DNA of 64,000 nt from Loki-b32 sp048941605. GTDB taxonomy: Archaea; Asgardarchaeota; Lokiarchaeia; Sigyniarchaeales; SOKP01. How positions within the stretch are numbered: the stretch's first letter is position 1; every line of letters starts with the position of its first letter. Below, piece after piece: positions 62,609 through 64,000 of the stretch. The DNA lies in the NCBI GenBank assembly GCA_048941605.1, contig JBHLNL010000004.1, forward strand, positions 1 to 64,000, in the 5' to 3' direction. The position numbers were made by a program, and so were the translations under genes. The notes under the pieces were generated by a model, which saw nothing but the letters and a program-made list of their open reading frames with translations, had not been told where the DNA came from and did no database searches.

Positions 62609-63088
62609 TTGTATACAAGAATGGATTATTTTTTGTTTTCAAATAAAGAGGTAAATAGAAAAATGGCCAAAGAAATTTTGAAAGGGTTAAAATGGACATT
62701 TTTAGTGAATTTTATTGTTTTTGTTGTCTTTGGAGCACTTTTATTCTTCCTTGTGGAAGATTATATGGCGTGGTTCAGTATTCCTTTTCTAGCTCCTATT
62801 GGTTATGGAGGATTATTCGGTGGAGCCCTTTTAGGCTATGGGAGTGCTTCCTTCATAGCGTGGCAACAGACAGAATGGGAGAAAGTAAAAATCGTCGTAA
62901 TAATGCAGATCGTTTGGCATATGGTAGGAGTATACACTTTTTTTTGGTGGACTATTTTTTATTGGCCAAATATCTTTATATTATTGCATGCAAAAATAAT
63001 GAACTTGATATATCTCATTGTTTTTTCTGGATTCCTCGCAGCATTCATCTTTTTCTATATAAAACATGAAAAGAAACAAACCACATAA
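62609..63088 (+). CDS. Four-helix membrane protein, unknown
   Basis: 159 residues with four hydrophobic helices (about 28-50, 60-82, 93-118, 130-152), short loops, and basic ends. A glycine-rich run APIGYGGLFGGALLGYG is a helix packing motif. I recognise no family. The TTG at 62609 is preceded by GAGGAAG at a fair distance; ATG 62621 or ATG 62663 are possible starts. It is followed after 29 bases by another membrane protein gene in the same direction. Confidence 0.6.
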   Translation: MYTRMDYFLFSNKEVNRKMAKEILKGLKWTFLVNFIVFVVFGALLFFLVEDYMAWFSIPFLAPIGYGGLFGGALLGYGSASFIAWQQTEWEKVKIVVIMQIVWHMVGVYTFFWWTIFYWPNIFILLHAKIMNLIYLIVFSGFLAAFIFFYIKHEKKQTT

Positions 63089-63117
63089 TAAATCATTATT
63101 GTAGGGTGAAACTTAAA

Positions 63118-64000
63118 ATGTTAATGCTTTCTGATGTAGTTTTTTACAATGCACTTATTGATAGTGTTTTTTATTTTTTTCTGCCGTTTATACTAGGATT
63201 ATTTTTTATGATCCAAGGAAGAAAGACAAAGACTAAGCTTCTCTTTTATTATGGGTTAGCATTAAGTGGAGTGGGTATAACTCTTGGAGGTCCAACTTTC
63301 AGTGATTTAACAACTATCCTTATAACAGGAAATAACATAGACGGCCAATTAAAACTTTATATAATGTGGTTACCTACTGTTGCTTTAGCATCGCCTCTTA
63401 TGGCATATGTGTGGGCTGAAATATTAATACCCAAGAAGAAGTGGTATTTTTTATCTATAATTTTAATTTTGGATATTCTCATTTTATTGGATCTATTTAT
63501 ATTTCATTGGATGACTCCAATTATTATCCCTCCCGCAATACCCGGAGAAGGACTAGTAGAAGTCTATTATGGTTTGCTAATACCAACGCAAAGGCTTCCT
63601 GCTAGGTGGAGCCTATTTACAAATTCTTATGGCTTAGTCTTCGGAGCTGGAGTTTTATACAAAGCTTCTGTGACGAAAGGTATATTTAGAAAGAAATATA
63701 TCTATTTATCTATTGGTATTATACTTCATTGTCTCTCACGAATCCTTATGTTTCAAATGATACAAACTTTTGGGGAAGGAGTTAAATTTATTTTCATAAT
63801 AATTGACGTGACAAGCTTAGTAACTTCTTATCTGGGTTTAAGAGCAGAGCCTGAGGAGCGTAAAAAGAAAGTTAAAAGGAAGATTATAGCTAAAGATTCA
63901 TTTTTTCGAATAGTTGAGAGGCCTGAACATATTAGTGAAGAAGAAGTTACGTATTATCGGGAGCAGAAAATCTGCTTGGTATGTAAAGGAAAAGTAGAGG
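63118..64000 (+). CDS. Multi-helix membrane protein with a C-terminal zinc-type motif, cut by window end
   Basis: An ATG at 63118 with GGGTGA at 63104-63109 opens a frame that runs to the end of the window (294 codons) without a stop. Seven or so hydrophobic helices run to about base 63840, then a basic cytoplasmic segment and, near the end, ICLVCKGKVE, the first CxxC of a probable zinc ribbon or RING-like module completed beyond the window. Similar seven-helix-plus-zinc proteins are common in Lokiarchaeia (from memory of genome content). It probably forms an operon with the preceding membrane gene. Function unknown. Confidence 0.7.
   Translation, partial: MLMLSDVVFYNALIDSVFYFFLPFILGLFFMIQGRKTKTKLLFYYGLALSGVGITLGGPTFSDLTTILITGNNIDGQLKLYIMWLPTVALASPLMAYVWAEILIPKKKWYFLSIILILDILILLDLFIFHWMTPIIIPPAIPGEGLVEVYYGLLIPTQRLPARWSLFTNSYGLVFGAGVLYKASVTKGIFRKKYIYLSIGIILHCLSRILMFQMIQTFGEGVKFIFIIIDVTSLVTSYLGLRAEPEERKKKVKRKIIAKDSFFRIVERPEHISEEEVTYYREQKICLVCKGKVE

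Noticed and set aside
62692..63069. 125-codon frame inside the four-helix membrane protein gene
   Set aside because: Frame-shifted shadow of 62609-63088; the latter has membrane helices and a start with ribosome binding site.

Overview
The window looks like a low-GC archaeal chromosome segment, most likely from an Asgard archaeon of the Lokiarchaeia. Archaeal information-processing genes (L7Ae, S28e, S24e, S27ae, Rpo7, Spt4, TFB, aIF5B, aEF-2, class I CCA-adding enzyme, Taw1, Kae1 and Bud32) sit beside genes for eukaryotic-signature families: a gelsolin-like protein, three Ras/Rab-like GTPases, one Arf-like GTPase, two Roadblock/LC7 proteins and a very large TPR/alpha-SNAP-like protein. It also carries bacterial-type genes (UvrA, acetyl-CoA synthetase, a histidine kinase, DUF362 ferredoxin protein, many GNATs). 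The assignment to Lokiarchaeia is inferred from this gene mix; no rRNA is present.

Layout. 1-2.5 kb: end of a membrane-anchored peptide-binding protein gene, then rpl7ae-rps28e. 3-6.3 kb: hydrolase/membrane fusion, a KH-domain protein, a convergent gelsolin-domain gene and a ribbon-helix-helix gene. 6.5-10.6 kb, minus strand: the conserved archaeal cluster rpo7, spt4, dephospho-CoA kinase, rps24e, rps27ae, kae1, bud32. 10.7-15.5 kb: small accessory enzymes and a tandem duplication of PrcB-like secreted proteins. 15.6-25 kb: Roadblock proteins, a Rab-like GTPase, a polyprenol/lipid kinase with a HAD phosphatase, DUF362, a degenerate M20 peptidase and a HEAT-repeat protein. 25-35 kb: GNATs, an Lrp-like regulator, Acs and a CoA-transferase-GNAT fusion, PHP and PAP2 phosphatases, and an Arf-like GTPase. 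35.8-46 kb: TFB, the 1093-residue TPR protein, two unknown tandem paralogues, and membrane and winged-helix proteins. 46-62.3 kb: nucleoside phosphorylase, Taw1, EngB, twin GTPases, aEF-2, histidine kinase, CCA enzyme, aIF5B and UvrA. 62.6-64 kb: two membrane proteins, the last cut by the window end.

Main discovery. The rps27ae gene (8366-8611, minus) is interrupted by an in-frame TAA. Removing exactly 30 nt (8477-8506) restores a perfect S27ae zinc ribbon. The RNA around those 30 nt folds into a bulge-helix-bulge-like structure whose canonical cleavage points fall exactly at the two junctions. This predicts a tRNA-type (EndA-spliced) mini-intron inside a ribosomal protein gene. Other observations worth following are an aEF-2 with a non-canonical diphthamide loop, a Taw1 with an inserted winged helix, an M20 peptidase that has lost most of its metal ligands, a TFB with an altered zinc ribbon, and the pseudo-GTPase/TPR protein.

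Most genes are in short operons or stand alone. Several starts are GTG or TTG behind GGAG/GGTGA-type ribosome binding sites, while others lie about 27-30 nt after a TATA box, which suggests leaderless transcripts.
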